From NCBI GenBank assembly GCA_002284875.1, contig CP015604.1:682001-746000 (forward strand): a stretch of DNA of 64,000 nucleotides, read 5' to 3'. Position numbers and translations under genes: made by a program. The notes below the pieces were generated by a model, which had not been told where the DNA came from, did not search any database, and worked only from the letters and a program-made list of their open reading frames with translations. This DNA comes from Actinobacteria bacterium IMCC26103. Lineage in GTDB: Bacteria; Actinomycetota; Actinomycetes; Nanopelagicales; Nanopelagicaceae. Positions 26,968 to 35,937 of this stretch are shown in pieces (within the stretch, counting starts at the first letter, position 1; every line of letters starts with the position of its first letter).

Positions 26968-28635
26968 ATGGCTGAATTCATTTACACGATGAAAAAGACG
27001 CGCAAAGCGCATGGTGACAAGGTAATTCTCGATGATGTCACTTTGATGTTCTACCCCGGCGCCAAGATCGGCGTAGTCGGTCCCAACGGAGCCGGTAAAT
27101 CCACGGTCCTACAGATCATGGCTGGGTTGCAACAACCATCTAATGGTGAGGCATACCTATCTCCTGGTTACACCGTCGGCATCTTGTTGCAAGAACCACA
27201 CTTGAATGAAGAGAAAAATGTAATTGATAACGTTAAAGAAGGCGTAGCTGAAACTGTTGCAATGCTCGATCGCTTTAATGCAATTAGCGATGAGATGTCA
27301 CAACCTGATGCTGATTACGACAAGTTATTGGCTGAGATGGGAACGCTGCAAGAACAGCTAGATCATCGCAATGCTTGGGAGCTCGATTCATTGCTTGAAC
27401 AAGCGATGGATGCGCTGCGCTGTCCACCACCTGATGCGGATGTGAAAGTTCTATCGGGCGGTGAAAAACGCCGCGTTGCCTTATGTAAGTTGCTTTTGGA
27501 AGCACCAGATCTATTGCTTCTTGATGAACCAACTAACCACTTAGATGCTGAATCTGTCCTTTGGCTAGAACAACATCTAAATAAATATCCTGGCGCAGTC
27601 GTTGCGATCACGCACGATCGTTACTTCTTGGACAACGTTGCGCAATGGATCTTAGAACTTGATCGCGGGCGCGCTTATCCATATGAAGGAAATTACTCAA
27701 CTTACCTAGAGACAAAAGCAACGCGTTTAAAGATTGAGGGGCAGAAAGATGCCAAGCGCGCCAAGCGTTTGACTGAAGAACTTGAATGGGTTCGCCAGAA
27801 TGCAAAGGGGCGCCAAGTTAAATCAAAGGCGCGTCTGGCACGCTATGAGGAGATGGCAGCTGAAGCTGACAAGATGCGTAAATTGGACTTTGATGAAATT
27901 CAGATTCCACCTGGCCCGCGTCTTGGAAACATTGTTGTTGAAGTAGATCACTTAACCAAGGGCTTTGGCGATCGCGTACTTATCGACGATCTCTCCTTTA
28001 CCTTGCCGCGTAACGGAATTGTCGGGGTTATCGGACCTAACGGAGCCGGTAAGACAACGCTCTTTAAAACAATCCTAGGGCTAGAAAAAGCCGATTCTGG
28101 AAATGTGAAGATTGGTGAGACGGTAAAGATCGCCTACGTTGATCAATCACGTGGCGGAATCGATCCAGCGAAATCACTTTGGGAAGTTGTCTCAGATGGT
28201 TTGGACTTTATAAAAGTTGGCCAAGTTGAAATGCCATCTCGCGCATATGTCTCAGCCTTTGGTTTTAAGGGTCCAGATCAACAGAAGAAGGCCGGTGTTT
28301 TATCAGGCGGTGAACGTAACCGATTAAATTTAGCGCTGACCTTAAAGCTCGGCGGAAACTTACTTTTACTCGATGAGCCAACGAACGATCTTGATGTAGA
28401 AACCCTTGGTTCACTCGAAAATGCGTTACTTGAATTTCCGGGTTGCGCGGTTGTGATCTCTCACGATCGTTGGTTCTTGGACCGCGTAGCCACTCACATC
28501 TTGGCCTATGAAGGTGAATCGAATTGGTTCTGGTTTGAAGGCAACTTCGAGTCTTACGAAGAAAATAAGATCTCTCGATTAGGCGCAGATGCAGCGCGTC
28601 CGCACCGTGCAACTTACCGAAAGCTCACTCGCTAA
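26968..28635 (+). CDS. ettA: EttA, energy-dependent translational throttle (ABC-F)
   Basis: About 555 residues with two ABC domains and no membrane part. The ATG at 26968 gives MAEFIYTMKK, matching the EttA N-terminus; a TTG two codons earlier is less likely. Domain 1: GPNGAGKST near 39, LSGGEKRRVALCKLLLEAPD, LLLLDEPTNHLD; then the arm and linker (EGNYSTYLETKATRL to about 310); domain 2: GPNGAGKTT near 356, LSGGERNRLNLALTL, LLLLDEPTNDLD. ABC-F proteins of this group bind the ribosomal E site and gate translation according to the ATP/ADP ratio. Followed with a 1-bp overlap by a thioesterase gene. Confidence 0.93.
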   Translation: MAEFIYTMKKTRKAHGDKVILDDVTLMFYPGAKIGVVGPNGAGKSTVLQIMAGLQQPSNGEAYLSPGYTVGILLQEPHLNEEKNVIDNVKEGVAETVAMLDRFNAISDEMSQPDADYDKLLAEMGTLQEQLDHRNAWELDSLLEQAMDALRCPPPDADVKVLSGGEKRRVALCKLLLEAPDLLLLDEPTNHLDAESVLWLEQHLNKYPGAVVAITHDRYFLDNVAQWILELDRGRAYPYEGNYSTYLETKATRLKIEGQKDAKRAKRLTEELEWVRQNAKGRQVKSKARLARYEEMAAEADKMRKLDFDEIQIPPGPRLGNIVVEVDHLTKGFGDRVLIDDLSFTLPRNGIVGVIGPNGAGKTTLFKTILGLEKADSGNVKIGETVKIAYVDQSRGGIDPAKSLWEVVSDGLDFIKVGQVEMPSRAYVSAFGFKGPDQQKKAGVLSGGERNRLNLALTLKLGGNLLLLDEPTNDLDVETLGSLENALLEFPGCAVVISHDRWFLDRVATHILAYEGESNWFWFEGNFESYEENKISRLGADAARPHRATYRKLTR

Positions 28636-29042
28636 TGAAGTATTTAAATAAGCAATTTGTTCGCTGGGATGACCTAGATGCGATGGGCCATGTCAACAAT
28701 GCCAAGTATTTAACATTTGCTCAGGAAGCACGTTTCTTATGGGCAACCGAAGAATTTTCGGGGGCGATGCAAGAGACATCACTTATCGGAATGGTTGTGG
28801 CACGCGCAGAAATCGATTTTATTGCTCCCATTAACGAAGGTGGAAAGTTTGTAGATGTAGAGATAACCGTGGGAAAGATCGGGACCTCCTCATTTGACAT
28901 GCTCTTTACTATTTCAGATGCTGGAAAAGTATTGGCCAAGGTGAAGACGGTGCAGGTTGCCGTAAATGTTGAGACGATGAAATCTCGCCCGCTGACCGAT
29001 AAGGAACGCCAATTCCTTAACATTTATCTGGAGTCGAATTAA
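28635..29042 (+). CDS. Acyl-CoA thioesterase (hotdog fold, 4HBT)
   Basis: A 135-residue single hotdog protein. The N-terminal motif VRWDDLDAMGHVNNAKYLTF carries the catalytic-type Asp and the HVNN helix of 4-hydroxybenzoyl-CoA thioesterase/YbgC-like enzymes. It would hydrolyse an acyl-CoA; chain length is not readable. The ATG overlaps the ettA stop by 1 bp (TAATG), so translation is coupled, and the MFS gene follows directly. This pairing of ettA and thioesterase is recurrent in actinobacteria (from memory). Confidence 0.85.
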   Translation: MKYLNKQFVRWDDLDAMGHVNNAKYLTFAQEARFLWATEEFSGAMQETSLIGMVVARAEIDFIAPINEGGKFVDVEITVGKIGTSSFDMLFTISDAGKVLAKVKTVQVAVNVETMKSRPLTDKERQFLNIYLESN

Positions 29043-30317
29043 TTGAGTCAAACCGCTAAGCCCCGCAAAGTACATCCGGGCTGGATTGCAGTTGCGGTTA
29101 CTTTTGTAACTTTGATGGCAACTGCAGGATTTCGTTCCGCGCCATCGGTTCTGATTATTCCGCTGCAAGATGCCTTTGGTTGGTCGCGATCTGATATCTC
29201 ACTTGCAATTGCAATAAACGTACTTTTATTCGGACTTATCTCCCCATTTGCGGCAGCTTTGATGGAGAAATTTGGAATTCGTCGCGTCGTCATGTCGGCG
29301 CTGACCACCGTTTCACTTGGCGCATTTCTAACGATTTTTATTCAAGCGCCATGGCAGTTAATTGCAACTTGGGGAGTAATAGTTGGAGCCGGTACTGGTT
29401 CAATGGCGCTGGTCTTTGCCGCAACTGTTGCGAATCGCTGGTTCGTTGCCAAACGCGGCCTAGTAACTGGGGTGCTTACCGCAGCATCTGCCACTGGGCA
29501 GCTTATTTTCTTACCGGGCCTTTCACATTTAGCGCATACCTACAGTTGGAAGAGCGTTTCTATAACGGTCTCCTCCTTTGCAATGTTGGTTGTGCCATTT
29601 ATTTATCTCTTCCTTAAGGAAAAGCCAGCCGATATGGGGCTATTGCCATATGGCGCACCATCAGATTGGCAGCCTCCGGCCAAGAGTGAGTTAAGCGCAT
29701 ACGCACTTGCGATCGATACTTTAAAGCAGAGCGCAATACGTAAAGATTTCTGGTTTTTATTTGGATCATTCTTTGTCTGCGGACTTTCAACCAGTGGGTT
29801 AATTGGCACACACTTTATTCCGGCAGCTCACGATCACGGAATGATGGATACCTTAGCGGCATCTTTACTTGCACTTGTCGGAATCTTCGATGTGATCGGT
29901 ACTTTATTTAGTGGATGGCTCACCGATCGTTTTGATCCTCGCAAGTTGCTCTTCTTCTATTTTGGCACACGCGGCCTATCGCTCTTCCTGTTGCCATCAA
30001 TTCTCTTCTCACACATCCATCCTTCAACGATGGTCTTTGTAATTTTCTATGGTTTGGATTGGGTGGCCACGGTTCCGCCAACGATCATGCTCTGTCGCGC
30101 GGTTCTTGGCCCACAACGCGCTAGCGTTGTTTACGGCTGGGTATTTGTCGGACATCAAATAGGTGGTGCAGTAGCAGCATTTGGCGCAGCGATCTTGCGA
30201 GTCCAAATTGGTGATTATGCGGCAGCGTTTTATATCAGCGGTGCGATGTGCATCATTACTTCTTACTTTGTATTGCAGATTGCTAAAAACGTTCCAGATA
30301 GCCAGATGCGCACATGA
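29043..30317 (+). CDS. Major facilitator superfamily transporter
   Basis: A 424-residue, 12-segment MFS carrier. It starts at a TTG immediately after the thioesterase stop. The loop-2 signature appears as ALMEKFGIRRVVMSALTT and the corresponding second-half loop as SGWLTDRFDPRKLLFFYFGTRG. The layout (N-terminal GFRSAPSVLIIPLQDAFGWSRSDIS) resembles oxalate/formate-antiporter or monocarboxylate-type MFS proteins. Substrate unknown. Its stop overlaps the truncated haemoglobin start by 4 bp (ATGA). Confidence 0.8.
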   Translation: MSQTAKPRKVHPGWIAVAVTFVTLMATAGFRSAPSVLIIPLQDAFGWSRSDISLAIAINVLLFGLISPFAAALMEKFGIRRVVMSALTTVSLGAFLTIFIQAPWQLIATWGVIVGAGTGSMALVFAATVANRWFVAKRGLVTGVLTAASATGQLIFLPGLSHLAHTYSWKSVSITVSSFAMLVVPFIYLFLKEKPADMGLLPYGAPSDWQPPAKSELSAYALAIDTLKQSAIRKDFWFLFGSFFVCGLSTSGLIGTHFIPAAHDHGMMDTLAASLLALVGIFDVIGTLFSGWLTDRFDPRKLLFFYFGTRGLSLFLLPSILFSHIHPSTMVFVIFYGLDWVATVPPTIMLCRAVLGPQRASVVYGWVFVGHQIGGAVAAFGAAILRVQIGDYAAAFYISGAMCIITSYFVLQIAKNVPDSQMRT

Positions 30318-30700
30318 GTACTTTCTACGAAGAAGTCGGGGGAGAGGCCTTCTTCAACGACTTCGTTTCTCAGTTCTATGCCCGCGTTGCCACCGATCCA
30401 ATTTTGCGCCCGATGTATCCCGAGAAAGATATGCAGGGAGCGGCGCTACGTTTGAAGATGTTCCTTGCGCAGTATTGGGGCGGACCGAGTACTTACTCCG
30501 AAGAACGTGGACATCCTCGGCTGCGGATGCGCCATGCTGGTTTCAAAATTGATATAGCCGCGCGCGATGCGTGGCTGGCTTGTGCAATGGGTGCGTTAGA
30601 TGGAATGCAAATGCCAGATACTAATCGCGCGCAGCTGCGGGAATATCTAGAGATGGCAGCGCACGGGATGATTAATTCTTCTGAGAACCATTCCCTATAA
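30314..30700 (+). CDS. glbO: Group 2 truncated haemoglobin
   Basis: A 128-residue 2-on-2 globin of the trHbO group. Seen: the FYEEVGGEAFFNDFVSQFY start with B10 Tyr22, FLAQYWGGPSTYSEERGHPRLRMRH with proximal His74, and the conserved Trp87 (G8) in RDAWLACAMGALDG. These proteins bind oxygen or detoxify NO and peroxide. Translationally coupled to the MFS gene; its 3' end overlaps the convergent MscS gene by 29 bp. Confidence 0.92.
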   Translation: MSTFYEEVGGEAFFNDFVSQFYARVATDPILRPMYPEKDMQGAALRLKMFLAQYWGGPSTYSEERGHPRLRMRHAGFKIDIAARDAWLACAMGALDGMQMPDTNRAQLREYLEMAAHGMINSSENHSL

Positions 30701-31217
30701 CTAAGATTTCACCATTACGTACATACCAAAGCACACCTTTTTTATCGCGCACTGTTGTAATACGTAAGCCCACCTTTTCAACAACGCCTTCAATCTCTAA
30801 CACCTTGATCTGATCGCCAACGCCGTATTGATCTTCAATCAACATAAAAATTCCAGATAAAATATCGCGAACTAAGGTTTGCGCGCCAAGACCGATAGCA
30901 ACACCAATCACGCCAGCTGATGCGATGACTGGCCCGAGATTAAATCCAAATTCACCCAGAATCATTCCAATAGCGATGATCCAGATGACAGCATTTAGGA
31001 TTGAGGTAAGAACTGAACCGGTAGTGCGCGCACGTTCTGCTTGGCGCTTGGCAAAACCGGGACCGGGCTTTAAATCGGTGGTCGCAAGTTTGTTGATAGC
31101 GCGATCAATGGCGCGCCGGCCAATGCTGTGGCTGATCCAGGCCGCAACCAGGATGGTGAAGATGCGCAGCGGGGAACCACTTAGCCAATCGAGAATATTG
31201 CGGGTCTGCTCGCTCAT
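30672..31217 (-). CDS. Short MscS-family mechanosensitive channel
   Basis: A 181-residue MscS-type protein with two or three membrane segments (about 15-35, 70-88, 93-112) and the pore/beta-domain signature GVIGVAIGLGAQTLVRDILSGIFMLIEDQYGVGDQI, then VEKVGLRITTVRDKKGVLWYVRNGEI. It ends shortly after the beta domain, lacking the C-terminal alpha-beta cage of E. coli MscS (286 residues). Short versions are known in actinobacteria. It would release solutes on hypo-osmotic shock. The C-terminal codons lie inside the convergent haemoglobin gene. Confidence 0.85.
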   Translation of the reverse strand: MSEQTRNILDWLSGSPLRIFTILVAAWISHSIGRRAIDRAINKLATTDLKPGPGFAKRQAERARTTGSVLTSILNAVIWIIAIGMILGEFGFNLGPVIASAGVIGVAIGLGAQTLVRDILSGIFMLIEDQYGVGDQIKVLEIEGVVEKVGLRITTVRDKKGVLWYVRNGEILVIGNGSQKN

Positions 31218-31337
31218 AGATCAAACTCTAATCCAATTCTTTACCAAAAATTGACCTGTAAATACCCCTAACTCACGCCTTCTTAGTGCAAGATAAACCA
31301 ATCGGCGCGAGCCACGCGCTTCGAAACTGGGGTCTGT

Positions 31338-31853
31338 ATGTCTCGCTCGTTAGTTCTAAACGCCACCTATGAACCACTAGGTGTCGTGACTGAACGTCGC
31401 GCGCTCCTGCTTGTTCTTAACTCCCGCGCCACCATGGTTGAGTCATCCGGAACAGTTCTGCACTTTGCGCAAGGTGAGATCGAACTCCCATCTGTTATCC
31501 GCTTAAATAAATTTGTAAAGATTCCATATCGCCATGCAGTTCCTCTCTCACGTCGCGCCATTTTTGCGCGCGATGGTGGCCGCTGTGTTTACTGCGCAGC
31601 ACCTGCAACATCGATTGATCACGTGATTCCAAGATCTCGTGGTGGCGGACATAATTGGGAAAATGTTGTGTCGGCCTGTCACAAGTGCAATCACTTAAAG
31701 GCTGATAAACCGCTGAAAGATTTGGGATGGAGACTTCGCTCACTTCCGCGCGAACCAGTTGGAGCGGCATGGCGAATTCTCGGTACCGGTCGAACCGATA
31801 ATCGCTGGCTGCCCTATTTGGCGCCATTCGGTGTGGCTGCAGCTACTGCGTAA
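31338..31853 (+). CDS. HNH endonuclease family protein
   Basis: A 171-residue protein with an N-terminal beta-rich domain (SLVLNATYEPLGVVTERRALLL) common to a conserved actinobacterial HNH family, then an HNH domain: CVYC (C83, C86), SIDHVIPRSRGG (D94-H95), NWENVVSACHKCNHLK (N106, N110, C114, C117). The four Cys form a structural zinc site and the D-H/N residues the metal-dependent active site. A chromosomal housekeeping-type gene rather than a homing enzyme; substrate unknown. Followed 19 bp later by a small membrane protein. Confidence 0.88.
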   Translation: MSRSLVLNATYEPLGVVTERRALLLVLNSRATMVESSGTVLHFAQGEIELPSVIRLNKFVKIPYRHAVPLSRRAIFARDGGRCVYCAAPATSIDHVIPRSRGGGHNWENVVSACHKCNHLKADKPLKDLGWRLRSLPREPVGAAWRILGTGRTDNRWLPYLAPFGVAAATA

Positions 31854-31872
31854 CTGACTTACACTTGCACTC

Positions 31873-32091
31873 ATGATGATTCATATTGCATCGGCTATCC
31901 ATGCCTTTACGCAAGGTGCACAAGAAGATGGCACAAATGCAGGCGTTGGCTTAAGCGCAATCCAGACCTTTACTTACTTCTTCGTGGCGCCAGTTGCGCT
32001 CTTTCTTGTTATCTCACTGCTTGCGTATGTTGCAACAGGAGATCGCAAGAAGAAGGCAAAGAACGATTCGGTTATAACCTCAATCGATTAA
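31873..32091 (+). CDS. Small single-pass membrane protein, unknown
   Basis: A 72-residue protein: a short N-terminal part, one hydrophobic segment (about 35-53, TYFFVAPVALFLVISLLAYV) and a basic cytoplasmic tail (TGDRKKKAKND). Actinobacteria often carry a protein of this shape near aminopeptidase N, but I do not recognise a named family. Its stop lies directly against the convergent pepN stop. Confidence 0.65.
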   Translation: MMIHIASAIHAFTQGAQEDGTNAGVGLSAIQTFTYFFVAPVALFLVISLLAYVATGDRKKKAKNDSVITSID

Positions 32092-34632
32092 TCAGCGAGC
32101 ATCGACTGCGCGCGCTTTGAGCGCCCGAGTCATTGCATCGCGGCCTTCAGCAACGGTACGGCGCAAAGCATGCGATGCATCTTTGCCAGTCACATCAAGC
32201 CAATGCTGTGCCTTTTTAACCGTTTCATCGCTAATTGCCCAAGTTGGGAAAGCGAGCGTTGCAGTTGTTTCGGCGATCTCAAAGCCTTTGGTAGCCCAGA
32301 CTTTTAAGATCGCATCGAAGTATTCATCTACAAATGCTTCCAAAAGTTCGTGATGGATATTCTCGTTAAATCCACGGCACTTGTATGAATGAATGGTGTT
32401 ACTTAAATCATCGGTAGTAATTGATTTAAAGGCGGCAACTTTTGCATCCCGGTTCGGCAGCGCAGCATGTGCATATGCCACATATTGCTTGCCGTGAGCT
32501 GTTTTATCGCGATCTGCTTCGGCTTGGATATCAGAGACGCCAAAGATGCCGCGTTTTACACCACATAGGAATAGGTACCAACGAAGATCAGTATCCATAA
32601 CTAGACCGTCTACTGAACCATTGAGCATCGCCTTGACGCGTTCGTAATGTTCAGGCGAGATGGCGTTATTTGCAAATGCGCGTGCATATTGCAACTGTGC
32701 ATCGCTGCCTGGCTTTGCGCCATCGAGTAATACTTGCGCTGCATTTCCTACAGCAAGGCGAATTGCATCACGATTCTTCGGTGCAACGTATGCCCAGATG
32801 GCAGTCTCAATCTGCATAAAAGTTGCAGTTATCATCGAAATATCTGTCTCGCCCCTTAGGGTGTTGATTGCGATATTGATGTAATCACTGGCAGAGAGTT
32901 CGCCATCGCGGGTGGAATCCCAGAGAGATGCCCAGATAAGTCCGCGCGCAAGTGAATCATCTAGATTGCCTTCATAACTCTTCATAGTTTCAACAGATCG
33001 CTCATCAAAGCGCAACTTGGCATAGCTTTGATCGTGATCGTTGATTAGCAAGAGGTCGGCAGCTTTCTTACCAGCGAATTCTTTAATCTCAGTAAGTTCG
33101 CCTTCAATATCTACTTCAATGCTCTCGCGGCGCACCAGTGTTCCATCATGCAGGTCGAAGAGGCCAATAAATAAATGGTGTGGGCGAAGTTCTTTAGATC
33201 CAACCGGCATTGGTGGCACTTCTTGCTTTACCGAAACAGATGCATATTTGTCACCGTCTAAAGTTACGACCGGGCGCAAAGTATTTACACCTGCTGTGCG
33301 TAGCCAGGTAGCAACCCAAGCAGTTAGATCCTTGCTGCTGGCAGCTTCTAGTTCTGTAATCAAATCGCTGAGTTCAGTGTTCTTGTAAGCATGCTTGGCA
33401 AAGTACTTACGAAGGCCAGAGATGAAATTATCGCGACCGACGTGTGCAACTAGCTGTTGTAGAACAGATGCGCCCTTGGCGTATGAAATGCCATCAAAGT
33501 TGGTGCGCACATCATCGAGATCTTCCATCTCAACTGCAATTGGGTGGGTAGAAGTTAATTGATCTGCGCGATAGGCCCAGTTCTTGCGAACTGAGTTAAA
33601 TTCAGTCCAAGCGTTCTTATATTTAGTTGATTCACTTACTGAAACATAGGATGCCCATTCGGCAAATGATTCATTGAGCCAAAGGTCTTGCCACCATTTC
33701 ATCGTTACTAAATCACCAAACCACATATGGGCCATCTCGTGGTGGATAGTTGTGGCGCGGCTAATGTAATTGCGCTCGGTTACTTTGCTACGGAAGATCA
33801 ATACATCTTCGTGGAAAGTCACACAGCCAACATTCTCCATCGCACCCCAGTTATATTCGGCAACGGCGATTTGATCGTACTTACCAAATGGATAAGCCAG
33901 ACCGAAAGTCTTCTCGAAGAAGGCAAAGCCTTGCTTGGTTACTTCAAAGATTTTTTCAGCGTCTACGTGCTGGAAGAATGATTTACGGGCATAGATGCCC
34001 AGGGGAATGGTCTTCTCGCCCTTGTATTCATCGTGAACTGATTTATATGCACCCGCAACGATCGCTGTGACATATGTTGAAATTACTTGAGATTTCGCAA
34101 ATTGAATATGTTTGCGATCGCCATCTAGATCTTTAGTGGATTCGATACCGTAATTCGAAATTACTTCCCAGTGTTTTGGAGTAATCGTGCTAATTACAAA
34201 TGTTGCCTTTTGATCAGGTTGATCAAAGCAGGCATACATGCGGCGGGCATCTCCTGTTTCAAACTGGGTATAGAGATAGACCTCGTCATCTGCTGGATCT
34301 ACAAAGCGGTGCAAGCCTTCGCCAGAATGAGAGTAAATGCCTTCGTGCTCGATCTCTAAAGTGTTAGCAGCAGCAAGTGGCGGCAAGAAGATTGATTCGC
34401 CATCGAACTTCGGGTCAAAATCTGCGCCATTTAACTTTGCGCTGATTACGCGCTTTCCAACACAGTCGATAAATGTTGTTGCCCCAGGCTTTAGCCCAGC
34501 AAATTTAATTGTCGTCTTTACCAAGAAGGTATCAGCGCCAGTAGTCACATCTAAGTCGATTTTGTAGCTTTCAACCTTTAGGATTTGGGAACGCTCGGCT
34601 GCTTCAACTTGCTTGAGGTTAGTACCTGACAC
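32092..34632 (-). CDS. pepN: Aminopeptidase N (M1 zinc metallopeptidase)
   Basis: About 846 residues. The GTG at 34632 is preferred over an upstream start 78 bp away because AAGGAG lies five nt before it and the resulting SGTNLKQVEAAERSQI start matches actinobacterial PepN. M1 landmarks: GAMEN exopeptidase motif at 263-267, HEMAHMWFGD with zinc ligands H298 and H302, and E321 in LWLNESFAEW. The C-terminal half is the helical ERAP1-like domain. It removes N-terminal residues from peptides in the cytoplasm. Divergent from trmB by 62 bp with the new start. Confidence 0.95.
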   Translation of the reverse strand: MSGTNLKQVEAAERSQILKVESYKIDLDVTTGADTFLVKTTIKFAGLKPGATTFIDCVGKRVISAKLNGADFDPKFDGESIFLPPLAAANTLEIEHEGIYSHSGEGLHRFVDPADDEVYLYTQFETGDARRMYACFDQPDQKATFVISTITPKHWEVISNYGIESTKDLDGDRKHIQFAKSQVISTYVTAIVAGAYKSVHDEYKGEKTIPLGIYARKSFFQHVDAEKIFEVTKQGFAFFEKTFGLAYPFGKYDQIAVAEYNWGAMENVGCVTFHEDVLIFRSKVTERNYISRATTIHHEMAHMWFGDLVTMKWWQDLWLNESFAEWASYVSVSESTKYKNAWTEFNSVRKNWAYRADQLTSTHPIAVEMEDLDDVRTNFDGISYAKGASVLQQLVAHVGRDNFISGLRKYFAKHAYKNTELSDLITELEAASSKDLTAWVATWLRTAGVNTLRPVVTLDGDKYASVSVKQEVPPMPVGSKELRPHHLFIGLFDLHDGTLVRRESIEVDIEGELTEIKEFAGKKAADLLLINDHDQSYAKLRFDERSVETMKSYEGNLDDSLARGLIWASLWDSTRDGELSASDYINIAINTLRGETDISMITATFMQIETAIWAYVAPKNRDAIRLAVGNAAQVLLDGAKPGSDAQLQYARAFANNAISPEHYERVKAMLNGSVDGLVMDTDLRWYLFLCGVKRGIFGVSDIQAEADRDKTAHGKQYVAYAHAALPNRDAKVAAFKSITTDDLSNTIHSYKCRGFNENIHHELLEAFVDEYFDAILKVWATKGFEIAETTATLAFPTWAISDETVKKAQHWLDVTGKDASHALRRTVAEGRDAMTRALKARAVDAR

Positions 34633-34694
34633 GACGACTCCTTCTAGGGATCTGATTTTTGCTTCCCGCAGTCTAATCGTGAAAGAGTTGCGGC

Positions 34695-35354
34695 GTGGAA
34701 CCAATGACAAACCGTAGTTATCGCTTACGCGGCGTGCGGATCACCCCAGCACAACAGGCCGCGCGCGATACTTTATGGGAGAAATATGGGGTTAGCTTTG
34801 AAGAATCACAAATTGATTTAGATGCTCTATTTCCCAAGAAGCAACCGCTCGTTATGGAGATCGGTTATGGCATGGGTGAGGCGACCTGGCAGATCGCCAA
34901 AGCCAATCCTCATATTAATTATTTAGGTGTTGAAGTACATATGCCGGGCGTTGGTAAATTAATGGCACGTTTGGCTGAATACGAATTAACCAATGTGCGA
35001 TTGATTGAACGCGATGTCTTTGAAGTCTTTTACTACATGGTCAAAGATGAAAGCCTGGATGGGGTCAATTTATTCTTTCCAGATCCTTGGCCAAAAAAGC
35101 GCCACTTTAAACGCCGCATAGTTCAAGAACGTTTCTTAAGCGAAGTAGCTGCCAAGTTAAAGCCAGGCGGATATTTACAAATCGCAACCGACTGGGTGCC
35201 ATATGCCGAATGGATCACCGAGATATTTTCCCAAACCAATTTATTTACTGGGGGAGTAATAGATCGACCCGATTGGCGGCCGTTAACTAGATTTGAAGGA
35301 CAAGGTATTTCTAAAGATCACGCCGTAAATGATTTTAAATTCGTAAAAGCTTAA
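34695..35354 (+). CDS. trmB: tRNA (guanine-N7-)-methyltransferase
   Basis: A 219-residue SAM-dependent methyltransferase that makes m7G46 in tRNA. Seen: LVMEIGYGMGEATWQIAKANP (SAM-binding motif I), YLGVEVHMPGVGKLM, NLFFPDPWPKKRHFKRRIVQ (catalytic DPWPKKRH block) and YLQIATDWVPYAEWI near the end. The GTG at 34695 has AAAGAG seven nt upstream; an ATG three codons later is an alternative. rpiB is convergent, 1 bp away. Confidence 0.93.
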   Translation: MEPMTNRSYRLRGVRITPAQQAARDTLWEKYGVSFEESQIDLDALFPKKQPLVMEIGYGMGEATWQIAKANPHINYLGVEVHMPGVGKLMARLAEYELTNVRLIERDVFEVFYYMVKDESLDGVNLFFPDPWPKKRHFKRRIVQERFLSEVAAKLKPGGYLQIATDWVPYAEWITEIFSQTNLFTGGVIDRPDWRPLTRFEGQGISKDHAVNDFKFVKA

Positions 35355-35355
35355 G

Positions 35356-35811
35356 TTAGATATTTCCAGTCTCTTCGTATTTTGAGATCATATTAATCCG
35401 GCGGATATGGCGCTCATCATTACTAAATGGTGTTGCAATAAAGGCATCGATAATCGCCTTACATTCTGCAATTGAATGCATCCGCCCGCCGATAGCAACG
35501 ACATTTGCATTGTTATGCTCCTTGCCTAGCTTGGCTGTTTCGATACTCCAGGCAAGTGCTGCGCGAACTCCCTTAACTTTATTGGCCGCCATTTGTTCGC
35601 CATTGCCCGAACCGCCCAGAACAATTCCAAGGGAAGTTGGATCTTTGGCAGCGGCGATTGCTGCAGGAATACAGAAGACGGGATAGTCATCTAAAGCGTC
35701 ATATTCGTAAGGTCCGTGATCGGTAATGTCATGGCCGTTATTTACTAGGTGGGCAATTAACTCGCTCTTTAATTCCAGACCTGCATGATCGCTGCCAATG
35801 TGTAGACGCAT
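35356..35811 (-). CDS. rpiB: Ribose-5-phosphate isomerase B
   Basis: A 151-residue RpiB/LacAB enzyme interconverting ribose 5-phosphate and ribulose 5-phosphate. Motifs: IGSDHAGLELK at 5-15, DHGPYEYDALDDYPVF, LGGSGNGEQMAANKVKGVRAAL and EHNNANVVAIGGRM, which hold the catalytic base region (here Ser-Gly-Asn-Gly rather than the Cys of some RpiBs, as in mycobacteria) and phosphate contacts. Single gene unit. Confidence 0.95.
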   Translation of the reverse strand: MRLHIGSDHAGLELKSELIAHLVNNGHDITDHGPYEYDALDDYPVFCIPAAIAAAKDPTSLGIVLGGSGNGEQMAANKVKGVRAALAWSIETAKLGKEHNNANVVAIGGRMHSIAECKAIIDAFIATPFSNDERHIRRINMISKYEETGNI

Positions 35812-35860
35812 GTCTGAAGTCTCTCACGGCGTTATTTAGATGAGCCTGATCGCAACAACA

Positions 35861-35898
35861 AAAAACCCGCCGCGAAGGAGAATTCGCGACGGGTTTTT
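35861..35898 (-). terminator. Strong rho-independent terminator
   Basis: A long hairpin (AAAAACCCG, one mismatch, CGCGAA; loop GGAGAA; TTCGCG, CGGGTTTTT) with poly-T on both strands, so it can work in either direction. It lies 40 bp past the stop of the minus-strand secreted protein gene, which it most likely ends. Confidence 0.85.
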
Positions 35899-35937
35899 CT
35901 ACCCTTGGAGGAACTACCTGAAATTAATCAGTAGAAC

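Noticed and set aside
34633-34710. N-terminal 26-residue extension of aminopeptidase N
   Set aside because: The AAGGAG before the GTG at 34632 and the family N-terminus favour the shorter protein.
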